From positions 3,162,001 to 3,226,000 of the forward strand of contig NZ_CP081942.1 of assembly GCF_020386635.1 (NCBI RefSeq): a DNA stretch of 64,000 nucleotides. The letters are read 5' to 3'. Shown here piece after piece: positions 55,210-63,283 of the stretch; positions within the stretch are counted from its first letter, which is position 1; each line of letters starts with the position of its first letter. The position numbers were made by a program, and so were the translations under genes. The notes under the pieces were generated by a model. The model saw nothing but the letters and a program-made list of their open reading frames with translations, had not been told where the DNA came from and made no database searches. The stretch is from Pseudomonas sp. MM211. Lineage in GTDB: Bacteria; Pseudomonadota; Gammaproteobacteria; Pseudomonadales; Pseudomonadaceae.

Positions 55210-55683
55210 ATGATCGAAAACGACTACCTCCTCGCCTGGGGCGCCTATGCCATTGCGGCGCTGGGCTGCCTGCTGGTGTGGTTCCGTATCACCAGCTGGA
55301 TGTGGCGCTACCTGCGCGAACCGCTGCGCGTGCTGGTGGCGATCCTGCTGTTCTGCCCGACCATCGTCGATCCGGCCAAGGAGCTGTTTGCGCCCGCCGT
55401 AGCCATCGTTGCCCTCGACCTGATCTTCAAAGTGGGTAGCAGTGCTTGGCGCGCCGTGGCGGATCTGGCCATGTACGGGCTCATCGTATTTGCGATCTAC
55501 CTGGTGTTTGTGGCCATTCGCTGGCCGTTCCTGCGCAGCGCCAAGGCGCGTAAGGCTGCACGCGAAGAGGAGCAGGGTGAGGACAGCGATCTGACCCTGC
55601 GCGAACGCCTCAAGCAGGAGCAGGAGCCAGAGTACGCCGCGCCACGCAGTTCCCGCAGCGCTCGCGTCGAGCCGCGGTTGTAA
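55210..55683 (+). CDS. Conserved membrane protein, unknown function
   Basis: A 157-residue protein with three to four TM helices (YAIAALGCLLVWF, VAILLFCPTIVD, LIVFAIYLVFVAIRW) and a charged C-terminal tail rich in Glu, Lys and Arg. ATG 55210 (MIENDYLLAWGAYA) is chosen over the long upstream frame because the composition upstream is non-coding. From memory a similar gene follows the oligopeptidase gene in P. aeruginosa. It is divergent from ptrB and 24 bases ahead of the amidotransferase gene. Confidence 0.78.
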   Translation: MIENDYLLAWGAYAIAALGCLLVWFRITSWMWRYLREPLRVLVAILLFCPTIVDPAKELFAPAVAIVALDLIFKVGSSAWRAVADLAMYGLIVFAIYLVFVAIRWPFLRSAKARKAAREEEQGEDSDLTLRERLKQEQEPEYAAPRSSRSARVEPRL

Positions 55684-55707
55684 GCCAGATCAATCGAGAA
55701 CCAGATC

Positions 55708-56484
55708 ATGTGTGAACTGCTCGGCATGAGCGCCAACGTCCCCACCGATATCGTCTTCAGCTTTACCGGGCTGATGCAGCGTGGCGGGCGCACCGGGCCG
55801 CACCGTGATGGCTGGGGCATCGGTTTCTACGAAGGCCGCGGCCTGCGCCTGTTTCAAGATCCACGGGCGAGCAGCGAGTCGGAAGTGGCGCAACTGGTGC
55901 AGCGCTATCCGATCAAGAGCGAAGTGGTGATCGGTCATATCCGCCAGGCCAATGTCGGGCGCGTCTGCCTGGCCAACACCCATCCCTTCGTGCGTGAGCT
56001 GTGGGGGCGCAATTGGTGCTTTGCTCACAACGGCCAACTGGCTGATTTCCGTCCGGCCCTGAGTTTCTACCGCGCCATCGGCGATACGGACAGCGAATCG
56101 GCCTTCTGCGATCTGCTCAACCGCATTCGCACAGCATTCCCGGAGGCGGTACCGATCGAGGTGCTGTTGCCTGAACTTGTCGCTGCCTGCGCGGCCTATC
56201 GTCAGCATGGCGTGTTCAATTGCCTGCTGAGCGACGGTGACTGGCTGTTCAGCTTCTGTTCCAGCAAGCTGGCACACATCACCCGGCGTGCGCCTTTTGG
56301 GCCTGCGCACCTGCGCGATGCCGACATGAGCGTGGATTTTCATGCCGAAACCACGCCCAATGACGTGGTGTCGGTACTGGCCACCGAGCCGTTGACCGAC
56401 AACGAGCAATGGTCGCTGTACCAGCCGGGCGAATGGCGCCTGTGGCGCGCGGGCGAATGCATCGCCCAGGGCCTGAGCAACTGA
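55708..56484 (+). CDS. Class II glutamine amidotransferase (YafJ-like)
   Basis: A 258-residue Ntn-type amidotransferase with the nucleophile Cys2 exposed by methionine removal (MCELLGMSAN). Conserved blocks are GPHRDGWGIGFYEGRGLRLF, GHIRQANVG and WCFAHNGQL. It contains only the glutaminase domain, so its acceptor and product are unknown. The next gene, DUF2937, is 34 bases downstream. Confidence 0.9.
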   Translation: MCELLGMSANVPTDIVFSFTGLMQRGGRTGPHRDGWGIGFYEGRGLRLFQDPRASSESEVAQLVQRYPIKSEVVIGHIRQANVGRVCLANTHPFVRELWGRNWCFAHNGQLADFRPALSFYRAIGDTDSESAFCDLLNRIRTAFPEAVPIEVLLPELVAACAAYRQHGVFNCLLSDGDWLFSFCSSKLAHITRRAPFGPAHLRDADMSVDFHAETTPNDVVSVLATEPLTDNEQWSLYQPGEWRLWRAGECIAQGLSN

Positions 56485-56518
56485 CGAGTGTCCCCCGTGA
56501 CGGGGCTGCGGGGGATGA

Positions 56519-57052
56519 ATGTTAAGAAGTTATCTGCGTCTGGCGTTGTTCGCTCTGGGCCTGTTGCTGGGCGTTCAGGTGCCGGGCTTCATCGATGATT
56601 ACGCCAAGCGCGTCGAAGCCCATCACTTGGAATCCGAGCAGAGCCTGAGCGGTTTCCGTGACACCGCACAACGCTTCTTCGATGGCGATCTGCAGCGCCT
56701 GGTCGGCCATTATCGCGGCAGCACTGACCCGGTGATGCAGAGCGACGCGCGCAGCGTCAGCCTGCTGGTCGAGCGCTCCGAGTTGCTGCAGCGCGAATCG
56801 CTGGCCATGCAGGGGCCCTGGTATCGCCAGGTCTGGCACCTGGCAACGGCCGCCGACGAGCAACTGTTGCAGGAAACCCATGCTGCCTACCGCTATCAGG
56901 TGCTCCTGGCGCCCGAGGCGATCGCCTGGGGTATCGCCTGCGCGCTGTTCCTCGCCTGGGTAGTGGAAAGCATCGTGATGTTGCTGGCCCTGCCGTTCCG
57001 TCGCCGTGATCGGCGCACCGTGTCTGAGCGTCAGCAGCCGCGCATGCGTTAA
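56519..57052 (+). CDS. DUF2937 family membrane protein
   Basis: A 177-residue protein with one N-terminal TM helix (LALFALGLLLGVQVPGFI), a ~100-residue periplasmic helical part with a conserved-looking VRGHYRGSTDPVMQSD-type segment (read here as LVGHYRGSTDPV), and a second TM helix near the C terminus (IAWGIACALFLAWVVESI) followed by a basic tail. The family is DUF2937, of unknown function. It follows the glutamine amidotransferase gene closely. Confidence 0.82.
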   Translation: MLRSYLRLALFALGLLLGVQVPGFIDDYAKRVEAHHLESEQSLSGFRDTAQRFFDGDLQRLVGHYRGSTDPVMQSDARSVSLLVERSELLQRESLAMQGPWYRQVWHLATAADEQLLQETHAAYRYQVLLAPEAIAWGIACALFLAWVVESIVMLLALPFRRRDRRTVSERQQPRMR

Positions 57053-57065
57053 GAGCACGTGGCGT

Positions 57066-57177
57066 CGCCTGGGTTGAGCGAAGAACCGTAGGGTGGGTCG
57101 GGCCGCGCAGGTTAGCGACGCCATCCCCCGGAAAGCCAGGCGCATCTTTTTTTCGGCGCGTCGCGTAACCCACCAAG
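57066..57177. repeat. Degenerate intergenic repeat cluster
   Basis: CGCCTGGGTTGAGCGAAG (57066-57083) is related to the arm at 12902, and GTAGGGTGGGTCGG (57089-57102) faces CGTAACCCACCAA (57164-57176) as the ends of a larger imperfect inverted structure. No gene is visible in 57053-57278. Confidence 0.6.
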
Positions 57178-57278
57178 CGATATTCGGCATTGCATAAGAA
57201 GGTGGGGTAGAGCGCCGTCAAGCGTGTAAATACCCTTTGCACTGGCTGGCACCTAACCTGTGCGATCCGAGGGGGCTA

Positions 57279-58457
57279 TCACTTGGCCAAAAAACGCATC
57301 CCGTCTTCCAGTCCCTGCAGAGTCAGCGGGAACATCTGGTCGTTGATCAGCTCGCGGATGATGCCGGTCGAGGTGGTGTAATCCCAGGTCTGGCGCGGGT
57401 AGGGGTTGATCCAGATGAGCTTCTTGTAGGTTTCCATGAAGCGGCGTATCCACAGGTGGCCCGCTTCCTCGTTCCAGTGCTCGACGCTGCCGCCGGGCTG
57501 GGTGATTTCATAGGGCGCCATGGCGGCGTCGCCGATGAACACCACCTTGTAGTCGGCGCCGTACTTGTGCAGCAGGTCATGGGTGGAAAAACGTTCGGCG
57601 TTGCGCCGCAGGTTGTTCTTCCACACCGTCTCGTACACGCAGTTATGGAAGTAGAAATACTCCATGTGCTTGAACTCGGTACGGCAGGCCGAAAACAGCT
57701 CTTCGCAGACCTTGACGTGGGCATCCATGGAGCCGCCGATGTCGAACAGCAGGAGCAGTTTGACCGTGTTGCGACGCTCCGGGCGCATCTGGATGTTCAG
57801 TAGGCCACCGTCCCGGGCGGTATGGTCGATGGTGCCGTCGAGATCCAGTTCGTCCAGCGCACCCTGGCGGGCGAACTTGCGCAGGCGGCGCAGGGCCACC
57901 TTGATATTGCGGGTGCCCAACTCGACCGAATCGTCGAGGTTCTTGTACTCGCGCTGATCCCACACCTTGACGGCCTTGCCCTGGCGCTCGCCTGCATCAC
58001 CGACGCGGATGCCTTCCGGGTTGTAGCCGCCCGAGCCGAACGGGCTGGTACCGCCGGTGCCGACCCACTTGTTGCCGCCTGCATGGCGCTCCTTCTGTTC
58101 CTCCAGGCGCTTCTTGAATTCCTCGATCAGCTTGTCGAGGCCGCCCAAGGACTGGATCTGCGCGCGCTCTTCAGCGCTCAGGGAACGCTCGAACTCCTTG
58201 CGCAGCCACTCTTCGGGGATCAGGGCTTCCAGGTGCTGATCGAGGCTCTGCAAACCGTCGAAATAGGCGGAGAAAGCACGGTCGAACTTGTCGAAATGGC
58301 GCTCGTCCTTCACCAGGATGGCGCGCGACAGGTAATAGAACTCGTCCATATCGGCGAACACGACCTTGTGCTGGAGCGCATTGATCAGGTCGAGCAGTTC
58401 ACGCAGGGAAACCGGCACCTTGGCGGCACGCATTTCAGTGAACAGATTGAGCAGCAT
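57279..58457 (-). CDS. vWA-domain protein (CoxE-like)
   Basis: A 392-residue cytoplasmic protein. The N-terminal half is helical and charged; the C-terminal half is a von Willebrand A domain whose metal-site residues appear as LLLLFDIGGSMDAHVKV (DxGxS). VVFIGDAAMAP and WINPYP follow. In many bacteria this family is encoded next to a MoxR ATPase and together they form a chaperone-like pair; moxR is present 560 bases upstream. It is 10 bases after the GFA gene. Confidence 0.87.
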   Translation of the reverse strand: MLLNLFTEMRAAKVPVSLRELLDLINALQHKVVFADMDEFYYLSRAILVKDERHFDKFDRAFSAYFDGLQSLDQHLEALIPEEWLRKEFERSLSAEERAQIQSLGGLDKLIEEFKKRLEEQKERHAGGNKWVGTGGTSPFGSGGYNPEGIRVGDAGERQGKAVKVWDQREYKNLDDSVELGTRNIKVALRRLRKFARQGALDELDLDGTIDHTARDGGLLNIQMRPERRNTVKLLLLFDIGGSMDAHVKVCEELFSACRTEFKHMEYFYFHNCVYETVWKNNLRRNAERFSTHDLLHKYGADYKVVFIGDAAMAPYEITQPGGSVEHWNEEAGHLWIRRFMETYKKLIWINPYPRQTWDYTTSTGIIRELINDQMFPLTLQGLEDGMRFLAK

Positions 58458-58467
58458 GGTGGCTTCC

Positions 58468-58863
58468 TCAGTCGCGACGTTCTACGGGCAGGCCGTCGGC
58501 GATCCGGTACCAGTCGGCGCAGGATTCGGCATGAATGTGTTGCTGCGCAACGCTGGGTAACGGCGTATCCAGCGTCCCCAGGGTTACCGACAGCCAGTTC
58601 GGACGGGGCTGTTCGGCGAACCATTGCAGATTCGAGCCGCAGCGCTGGCAGAAAGTACGGCCTACGCCCGGCGAAGAGCTAAACAGCGCCACCGCCTCTT
58701 CGCCCTGGGTAAAGCGAAAGTGCTCGCGCCGCACGTTGCCGTACGTGGCGAACGCTGCACCATGGCCCTTGCGGCACTGGCTGCAATGGCAATGGTTGGC
58801 AGATTCGATGGGCCCGTCGATCTGGTACTTCACCGTACCGCAGAGGCAACTTCCACAGTGCAT
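58468..58863 (-). CDS. GFA family (glutathione-dependent formaldehyde-activating) protein
   Basis: A 131-residue zinc protein of the GFA/CENP-V fold. The cysteine set is CGSCLCGTVKY, CHCSQCRKGHG and FCQRCGSN. Despite the family name most members are not proven to act on formaldehyde. It lies between the MITE-like element and the vWA gene in the same direction, apparently in one operon with the vWA gene. Confidence 0.92.
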   Translation of the reverse strand: MHCGSCLCGTVKYQIDGPIESANHCHCSQCRKGHGAAFATYGNVRREHFRFTQGEEAVALFSSSPGVGRTFCQRCGSNLQWFAEQPRPNWLSVTLGTLDTPLPSVAQQHIHAESCADWYRIADGLPVERRD

Positions 58864-58875
58864 TAGATGTTCCTT

Positions 58876-59018
58876 AGAACGTGTTTAGGATCTAGCGAGC
58901 TAGAGTCATGCAAGACAAAAACAGGTGAGGAAGCGGAGTTTACGAGTTTGTAAATGAGCATTCCGAGCCTGTTTTTAACGCGGCATGGCCGACGCGCAGC
59001 AGGTCATTAACACGTTCT
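58876..59018. mobile_element. MITE-like element, 143 bp
   Basis: Terminal inverted repeats AGAACGTGTTTA (58876-58887) and TTAACACGTTCT (59007-59018) match at 11 of 12 positions. The interior is self-complementary: AAAAACAGG / CCTGTTTTT (58917 and 58968) and TTTAC / GTAAA. No ORF is present. The right end reaches the last base of the moxR stop codon. I could not identify a clear target-site duplication. Confidence 0.7.
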
Positions 59019-59863
59019 CAGCGATTACCGCGGCGCGCCATGAAGGCCAGGCGCTCCAGCAAGTGCACGTCCTGCTCGTTCTTCACCAGGGCGCCGGCCA
59101 GTGGCGGGATGGCCTTGGTTGGGTCGCGCTCGCGCAGCACCGCTTCGCCGATGTTGTCGGCCATCAGCAGTTTGAGCCAGTCGACCAGTTCGCTGGTCGA
59201 GGGCTTTTTCTTCAGCCCCGGCACCTTGCGCACGTCGAAGAACACGTCGAGGGCTTCGGCCACCAGGCTGTTGCTGATGCCGGGGTAATGCACGTCGACG
59301 ATCTTCTGCAGGGTTTGGCGATCCGGGAAGGCGATGTAGTGGAAGAAGCAGCGGCGCAGGAAGGCGTCTGGCAGTTCTTTCTCGTTGTTCGAGGTGATGA
59401 TGATGATCGGGCGCTGCTTGGCCTTGATCGTCTCGTCGGTCTCGTAAACGTAGAACTCCATCTTGTCGAGTTCTTGCAACAAGTCGTTGGGAAACTCGAT
59501 GTCGGCCTTGTCGATTTCGTCGATCAGCAGCACCACGCGCTCGTCGGCCTCGAAGGCCTCCCACAGCTTGCCTTTCTTGATGTAGTTACGGACGTCGTGA
59601 ACCTTCTCGGAACTGAGCTGCGAATCACGCAGGCGGCTCACCGCATCGTATTCGTACAGGCCCTGATGAGCCTTGGTGGTGGACTTGATGTGCCAGGTGA
59701 TCAGCCGCGTGCCGAAGGACTCGGCCAACTGCTCGGCGAGCAGGGTCTTGCCTGTGCCGGGCTCGCCCTTGACCAGCAGCGGCCGCTGCAGGGTGATTGC
59801 TGCATTGACCGCCAGTTTGAGGTCGTCGGTGGCGACATAGGACGGTGTGCCTTCGAACTTCAT
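59018..59863 (-). CDS. MoxR-family AAA+ ATPase
   Basis: A 281-residue AAA+ ATPase thought to act as a chaperone with vWA partners. ATG 59863 follows GAGG by 9 bases; the longer frame to 59914 is not preferred. Walker A is GEPGTGKTLLAEQL, Walker B is VLLIDEIDKAD, and the sensor region IIITSNNEKELPDAFLRRC follows. The C-terminal VHLLERLAFMARRGNR is the normal MoxR end, so the element abutting the stop codon has not truncated it. Confidence 0.95.
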   Translation of the reverse strand: MKFEGTPSYVATDDLKLAVNAAITLQRPLLVKGEPGTGKTLLAEQLAESFGTRLITWHIKSTTKAHQGLYEYDAVSRLRDSQLSSEKVHDVRNYIKKGKLWEAFEADERVVLLIDEIDKADIEFPNDLLQELDKMEFYVYETDETIKAKQRPIIIITSNNEKELPDAFLRRCFFHYIAFPDRQTLQKIVDVHYPGISNSLVAEALDVFFDVRKVPGLKKKPSTSELVDWLKLLMADNIGEAVLRERDPTKAIPPLAGALVKNEQDVHLLERLAFMARRGNR

Positions 59864-60277
59864 CGAATAATCCTCGCAGGGCTTTGTATAGAGGCCTGAT
59901 TGTGCGCAAAGCACGGACTATAACGCGCGTGCCGTTGGACTGTGAACCGGCGGGCGGTTCTTAGTTTGTTGGCCGCACACCGCGCAGTCGGCTCGACGGC
60001 CTGGCCTGCCTGGAGCGGTATTTCAGTGATGAGTTACCATGCTGATCGTTGGCTGTTGTTTAAAGAGATGGGTGATGCATGTCTCGATTGGGAGACTCAG
60101 GTGTGAGCCAGGACAGGTAATCTCTACCCATGCCTTGTAAACTGCGGGCAGGTCTGCGGTAAGGTGCTGATTGCTCAGCGTGCCGTACTCACCGACTTCT
60201 ACGACCTGAAAACGGTGGCCAATGGACTGAAATGTCCACCTAGCTACGCATCTTCCCTCTCTTGGATAAAGTGGAAA
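59864..60277. other. Intergenic region, no gene seen
   Basis: These 414 bases between the divergent moxR and lipoprotein genes contain no coding sequence I trust. A perfect small inverted repeat GTCTC / GAGAC occurs at about 60079-60094. Confidence 0.45.
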
Positions 60278-60739
60278 ATGAAAAAGACTCTTCTCATTGC
60301 TCTTGGCGGCATCATTCTCAGTGGTTGCGTTACACCAGGTGTAAAAAATGAGCAGGCAAAGGCAGCCTTGCCAGCGGATAGTCGCGAGTGCGCGCAAAAC
60401 TTCACGTTTGATGGCAGCTTCTGGGCGGGCCGTACATTCAAGTCCCATGCAACCATCAATGGTGTATCGCAAGCCACCGGCATTCAGCGTGCCGCCCGCT
60501 ACCTGACTTCCAATGGCTGGACCATCACCAATACCGATAAGGATCTGGGCATTATTAGTGCTTCGCAGGCCGTTAGCTACGGTCAGGGCAAAAGCGTACC
60601 GTTCAACGTGACCATGGAACCTCAAGGCAAAGCGCTACGAGTGAGCACCACCTATGTACTTTCCGGTGGTGTGACGTCCCCGGCTGAGGCCGTTCGCGAC
60701 GAATTTTGCAACGTCATTGGCGCGACTGCAGGTCAGTAA
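60278..60739 (+). CDS. Hypothetical lipoprotein (153 aa)
   Basis: ATG 60278 gives a signal peptide with lipobox ILSGC (Cys near residue 16); the in-frame start at 60164 has none. Two later cysteines (RECAQNF, EFCNVIG) could form a disulfide. The mature part is a mixed alpha/beta sequence with GIQRAARYLTSNGWTITN and a Gly/Ser-rich end. No family recognised. It stands alone. Confidence 0.75.
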   Translation: MKKTLLIALGGIILSGCVTPGVKNEQAKAALPADSRECAQNFTFDGSFWAGRTFKSHATINGVSQATGIQRAARYLTSNGWTITNTDKDLGIISASQAVSYGQGKSVPFNVTMEPQGKALRVSTTYVLSGGVTSPAEAVRDEFCNVIGATAGQ

Positions 60740-60874
60740 TATCGAGTTGTCGGTAGCTTTGGAGCCCTATCCAAGGCTACCGAGAGCCGCGTTCTGCATG
60801 ACCGTTTCTGGCAACTTCGCCAAACTGGTGTGCCCGACTACTTCTGTCACTCCGCCGAGCTAGAACTCCGTAGA

Positions 60875-61957
60875 TTATTTCTGAGCGTCGCTGCCCGATG
60901 GCTCGCCGTCATAGCTCGCGTTGAAAGCCTGCACGAAACCATTGCGCAGGATGCCGATAAACGCCTGAAAGGCACTGATGTCCTGCTGTTTGGTGCTGCC
61001 ACGTAGCTCCACACGGGTGGCGATCTGATCCTGGCGCTGATTTTTCAAAACCTTCTCGCCGCCTCCGACCACGGCTTCCCAGATGGAGCGGAAGAAACCT
61101 TTGTTTTCATTCTCGACGTCCTGTTGCCAGTCGAACACTTCGACGTTGCGCAGCAGTGGCTTGATGTAGCCGCTCAGTTGGGAGTCCTCGGCAAACGCTT
61201 CGACCACCAGATCACCGTTGCCACTCTTGAAGTCGAACTTGCCGTAGGCATTGGCCAGGTCATTGAGGCGTGGCAGTTCGATGCCGGTGGCGCGTACGCG
61301 GAATTCGAAATCCTGGAAGTTGTGGAAGGGATCGAACACCGCGCTGGCTTCCAGGGGGGCATGGTCGAGCAACTGTGCCTTGCCTTCGAAGCGGGCGACC
61401 CGATCACCCTGTTCGTCGGCCACGTTGGTCAGGTTATAAAGGCTGGCCTGGATGGCATTGGCCTGGATCTTCACCGGCGGCGACGCATTGAAGTTGTAGA
61501 AACCCAGGGTGCCGTCATTCACGCGCAGTTCGTTGAGGGTGATTGGCAGCAGCTTGTTCAACTGCTCGCGCCAGTCGACGCCTTCACCGGTCTGGGCATC
61601 GTCGCGGTTTTCGCTGTCGACGAAATTCACTTCGGGTTTCTCGAATACCACCCGGGCGACCACTGCGCGTGCGCTCCAGAGTTCATTCCAGCTCACCGAA
61701 ATCTCGATCTGCGGCACGGCCACGAACGGCACCGGCACGTCGCGATCTGCCTTGACGATGCGCAGGCCATTGATGCGGTAGCCGCCGCGCCACAAGGCCA
61801 GGTCGACATCCTCGACGTGGCCTCGGTAGTCGCCCATGTCGGCGAGCTTCTCGTTCAGGTAGTCGCGCACCACATAGGGCAGGGCGACGTGGGCGACCAG
61901 CACCAGTGCGAGCAGGCCCAGGCAGATCCATAGTGGCAGGCTGTAGCGGCGTTTCAT
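60875..61957 (-). CDS. AsmA/DUF748-like membrane-anchored protein
   Basis: About 360 residues: one N-terminal TM anchor (LPLWICLGLLALVLVAHVAL) followed by a long beta-rich periplasmic part with the repeated pattern of DUF748/AsmA proteins (YRGHVEDVDLALWRGGYRINGLRI, WREQLNKLLPITLNELRVNDG). Such proteins are proposed to span the periplasm and move lipids, but this one is short. ATG 61957 is chosen; ATG 61966 is three codons earlier. It is divergent from cysK. Confidence 0.82.
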   Translation of the reverse strand: MKRRYSLPLWICLGLLALVLVAHVALPYVVRDYLNEKLADMGDYRGHVEDVDLALWRGGYRINGLRIVKADRDVPVPFVAVPQIEISVSWNELWSARAVVARVVFEKPEVNFVDSENRDDAQTGEGVDWREQLNKLLPITLNELRVNDGTLGFYNFNASPPVKIQANAIQASLYNLTNVADEQGDRVARFEGKAQLLDHAPLEASAVFDPFHNFQDFEFRVRATGIELPRLNDLANAYGKFDFKSGNGDLVVEAFAEDSQLSGYIKPLLRNVEVFDWQQDVENENKGFFRSIWEAVVGGGEKVLKNQRQDQIATRVELRGSTKQQDISAFQAFIGILRNGFVQAFNASYDGEPSGSDAQK

Positions 61958-62090
61958 CGGATGCATCCGTGTAGGCGTTGTCTGGGTGGACTGCAATCGC
62001 GCCCGCAGAGTTCGACCTTCCCGACGCTGGACGCCCTGACGCATCGGGCATAGGCTGATGGGCTCAGTCAAGACAAGGAACCGGTACACC

Positions 62091-63065
62091 ATGAGCCGCA
62101 TATATGCAGACAACGCACAGGCTATCGGCAACACCCCTCTGGTGATGATCAACCGCCTCGGCCCCAAAGGGGTGACCATCCTGGCCAAGATCGAGGGGCG
62201 CAACCCTGCTTATTCGGTGAAGTGCCGGATCGGCGCCAACATGGTCTGGGATGCCGAGTCCCGTGGCGTGCTCAAGCCGGGCATGACCCTGGTCGAGCCG
62301 ACGTCGGGCAACACCGGTATCGGTCTGGCTTTCGTCGCCGCTGCCCGCGGTTACAAGCTGGTGCTGACCATGCCAGCGTCCATGAGCCTGGAGCGCCGCA
62401 AGGTGCTCAAGGCGCTGGGCGCCGAATTGGTTCTCACCGAGCCGGCCAAGGGCATGAAGGGTGCGATCGAGAAAGCCGCTGAGATCGCTGCCTCCGATAC
62501 CGCCAAGTACTACATGCCACAGCAGTTCGAAAACCCGGCCAACCCGGCGATCCACGAGAAAACCACCGGCCCGGAAATCTGGAACGACACCGAAGGTGCC
62601 GTGGACGTGCTGGTATCCGGCGTCGGCACGGGCGGCACCATCACCGGGGTTTCGCGTTACATCAAGCACACCCAGGGCAAGGCGATCCAGTCCATTGCGG
62701 TCGAGCCTGTCTCCTCGCCGGTAATCACCCAGACCCTGGCCGGCGAAGAGGTCAAACCCAGCCCGCACAAGATTCAGGGCATTGGCGCCGGCTTCGTGCC
62801 GAAAAACCTCGATTTGTCGGTGGTCGACCGGGTCGAGCAAGTGACCGACGAAGACTCCAAAGCCATGGCGCTGCGGCTGATGCGCGAGGAAGGCATTCTT
62901 TGCGGTATTTCCTGCGGCGCGGCGATGGCAGTCGCCGTTCGCCTGGCCGAGAAGCCGGAGATGCAGGGCAAGACCATCGTGGTGATCCTGCCGGACTCCG
63001 GCGAGCGCTACCTGTCGAGCATGCTGTTCAGTGACCTGTTCACCGAGCAGGAATTGCAGCAGTAA
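62091..63065 (+). CDS. cysK: Cysteine synthase A (O-acetylserine sulfhydrylase)
   Basis: A 324-residue PLP enzyme that makes cysteine from O-acetylserine and sulfide. AAGGAA lies 10 bases before ATG 62091 ([18 protein letters not shown]). The PLP Lys is in [11 protein letters not shown], the substrate loop is [16 protein letters not shown], and the phosphate loop is [10 protein letters not shown]. The C-terminal half carries the GIQG and SCGAA segments. Length fits CysK rather than CysM. Confidence 0.94.
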   Translation: MSRIYADNAQAIGNTPLVMINRLGPKGVTILAKIEGRNPAYSVKCRIGANMVWDAESRGVLKPGMTLVEPTSGNTGIGLAFVAAARGYKLVLTMPASMSLERRKVLKALGAELVLTEPAKGMKGAIEKAAEIAASDTAKYYMPQQFENPANPAIHEKTTGPEIWNDTEGAVDVLVSGVGTGGTITGVSRYIKHTQGKAIQSIAVEPVSSPVITQTLAGEEVKPSPHKIQGIGAGFVPKNLDLSVVDRVEQVTDEDSKAMALRLMREEGILCGISCGAAMAVAVRLAEKPEMQGKTIVVILPDSGERYLSSMLFSDLFTEQELQQ

Positions 63066-63092
63066 AGTATTGGCCGCGTAGCCAATCAGATC

Positions 63093-63117
63093 GCTCCCCA
63101 CGCTTGAGCGTGGGAGC
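63093..63117. repeat. GC-rich hairpin after cysK
   Basis: GCTCCCCACGCT / AGCGTGGGAGC, one base bulged, lies 28 bases after the cysK stop. There is no T run, so a terminator role is doubtful. Confidence 0.6.
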
Positions 63118-63135
63118 CATCAAACGAGGCGAATT

Positions 63136-63191
63136 GGTGGGCTGAAGCCCACCCTACGCCAGCGCCCCTGTAGGGTGGGCTTCAGCCCACC
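63136..63191. repeat. Perfect 22-bp inverted repeat
   Basis: The left arm (63136-63157, starting GGTGGGCTGAAGCCCACC) and the right arm (63170-63191, ending AGGGTGGGCTTCAGCCCACC) are exact reverse complements with a 12-base loop. Each arm also contains an 18-base palindrome of its own. It separates cysK from the convergent EamA gene and may end both transcripts. Confidence 0.85.
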
Positions 63192-63283
63192 TAATCGATC
63201 GTCCGGCACTGCTTTCGAGCCGTAACGGGTAGACGACGCTTCACTTGCACGTCCCGATCCACCCTATGGCATTGGACGGCTGT

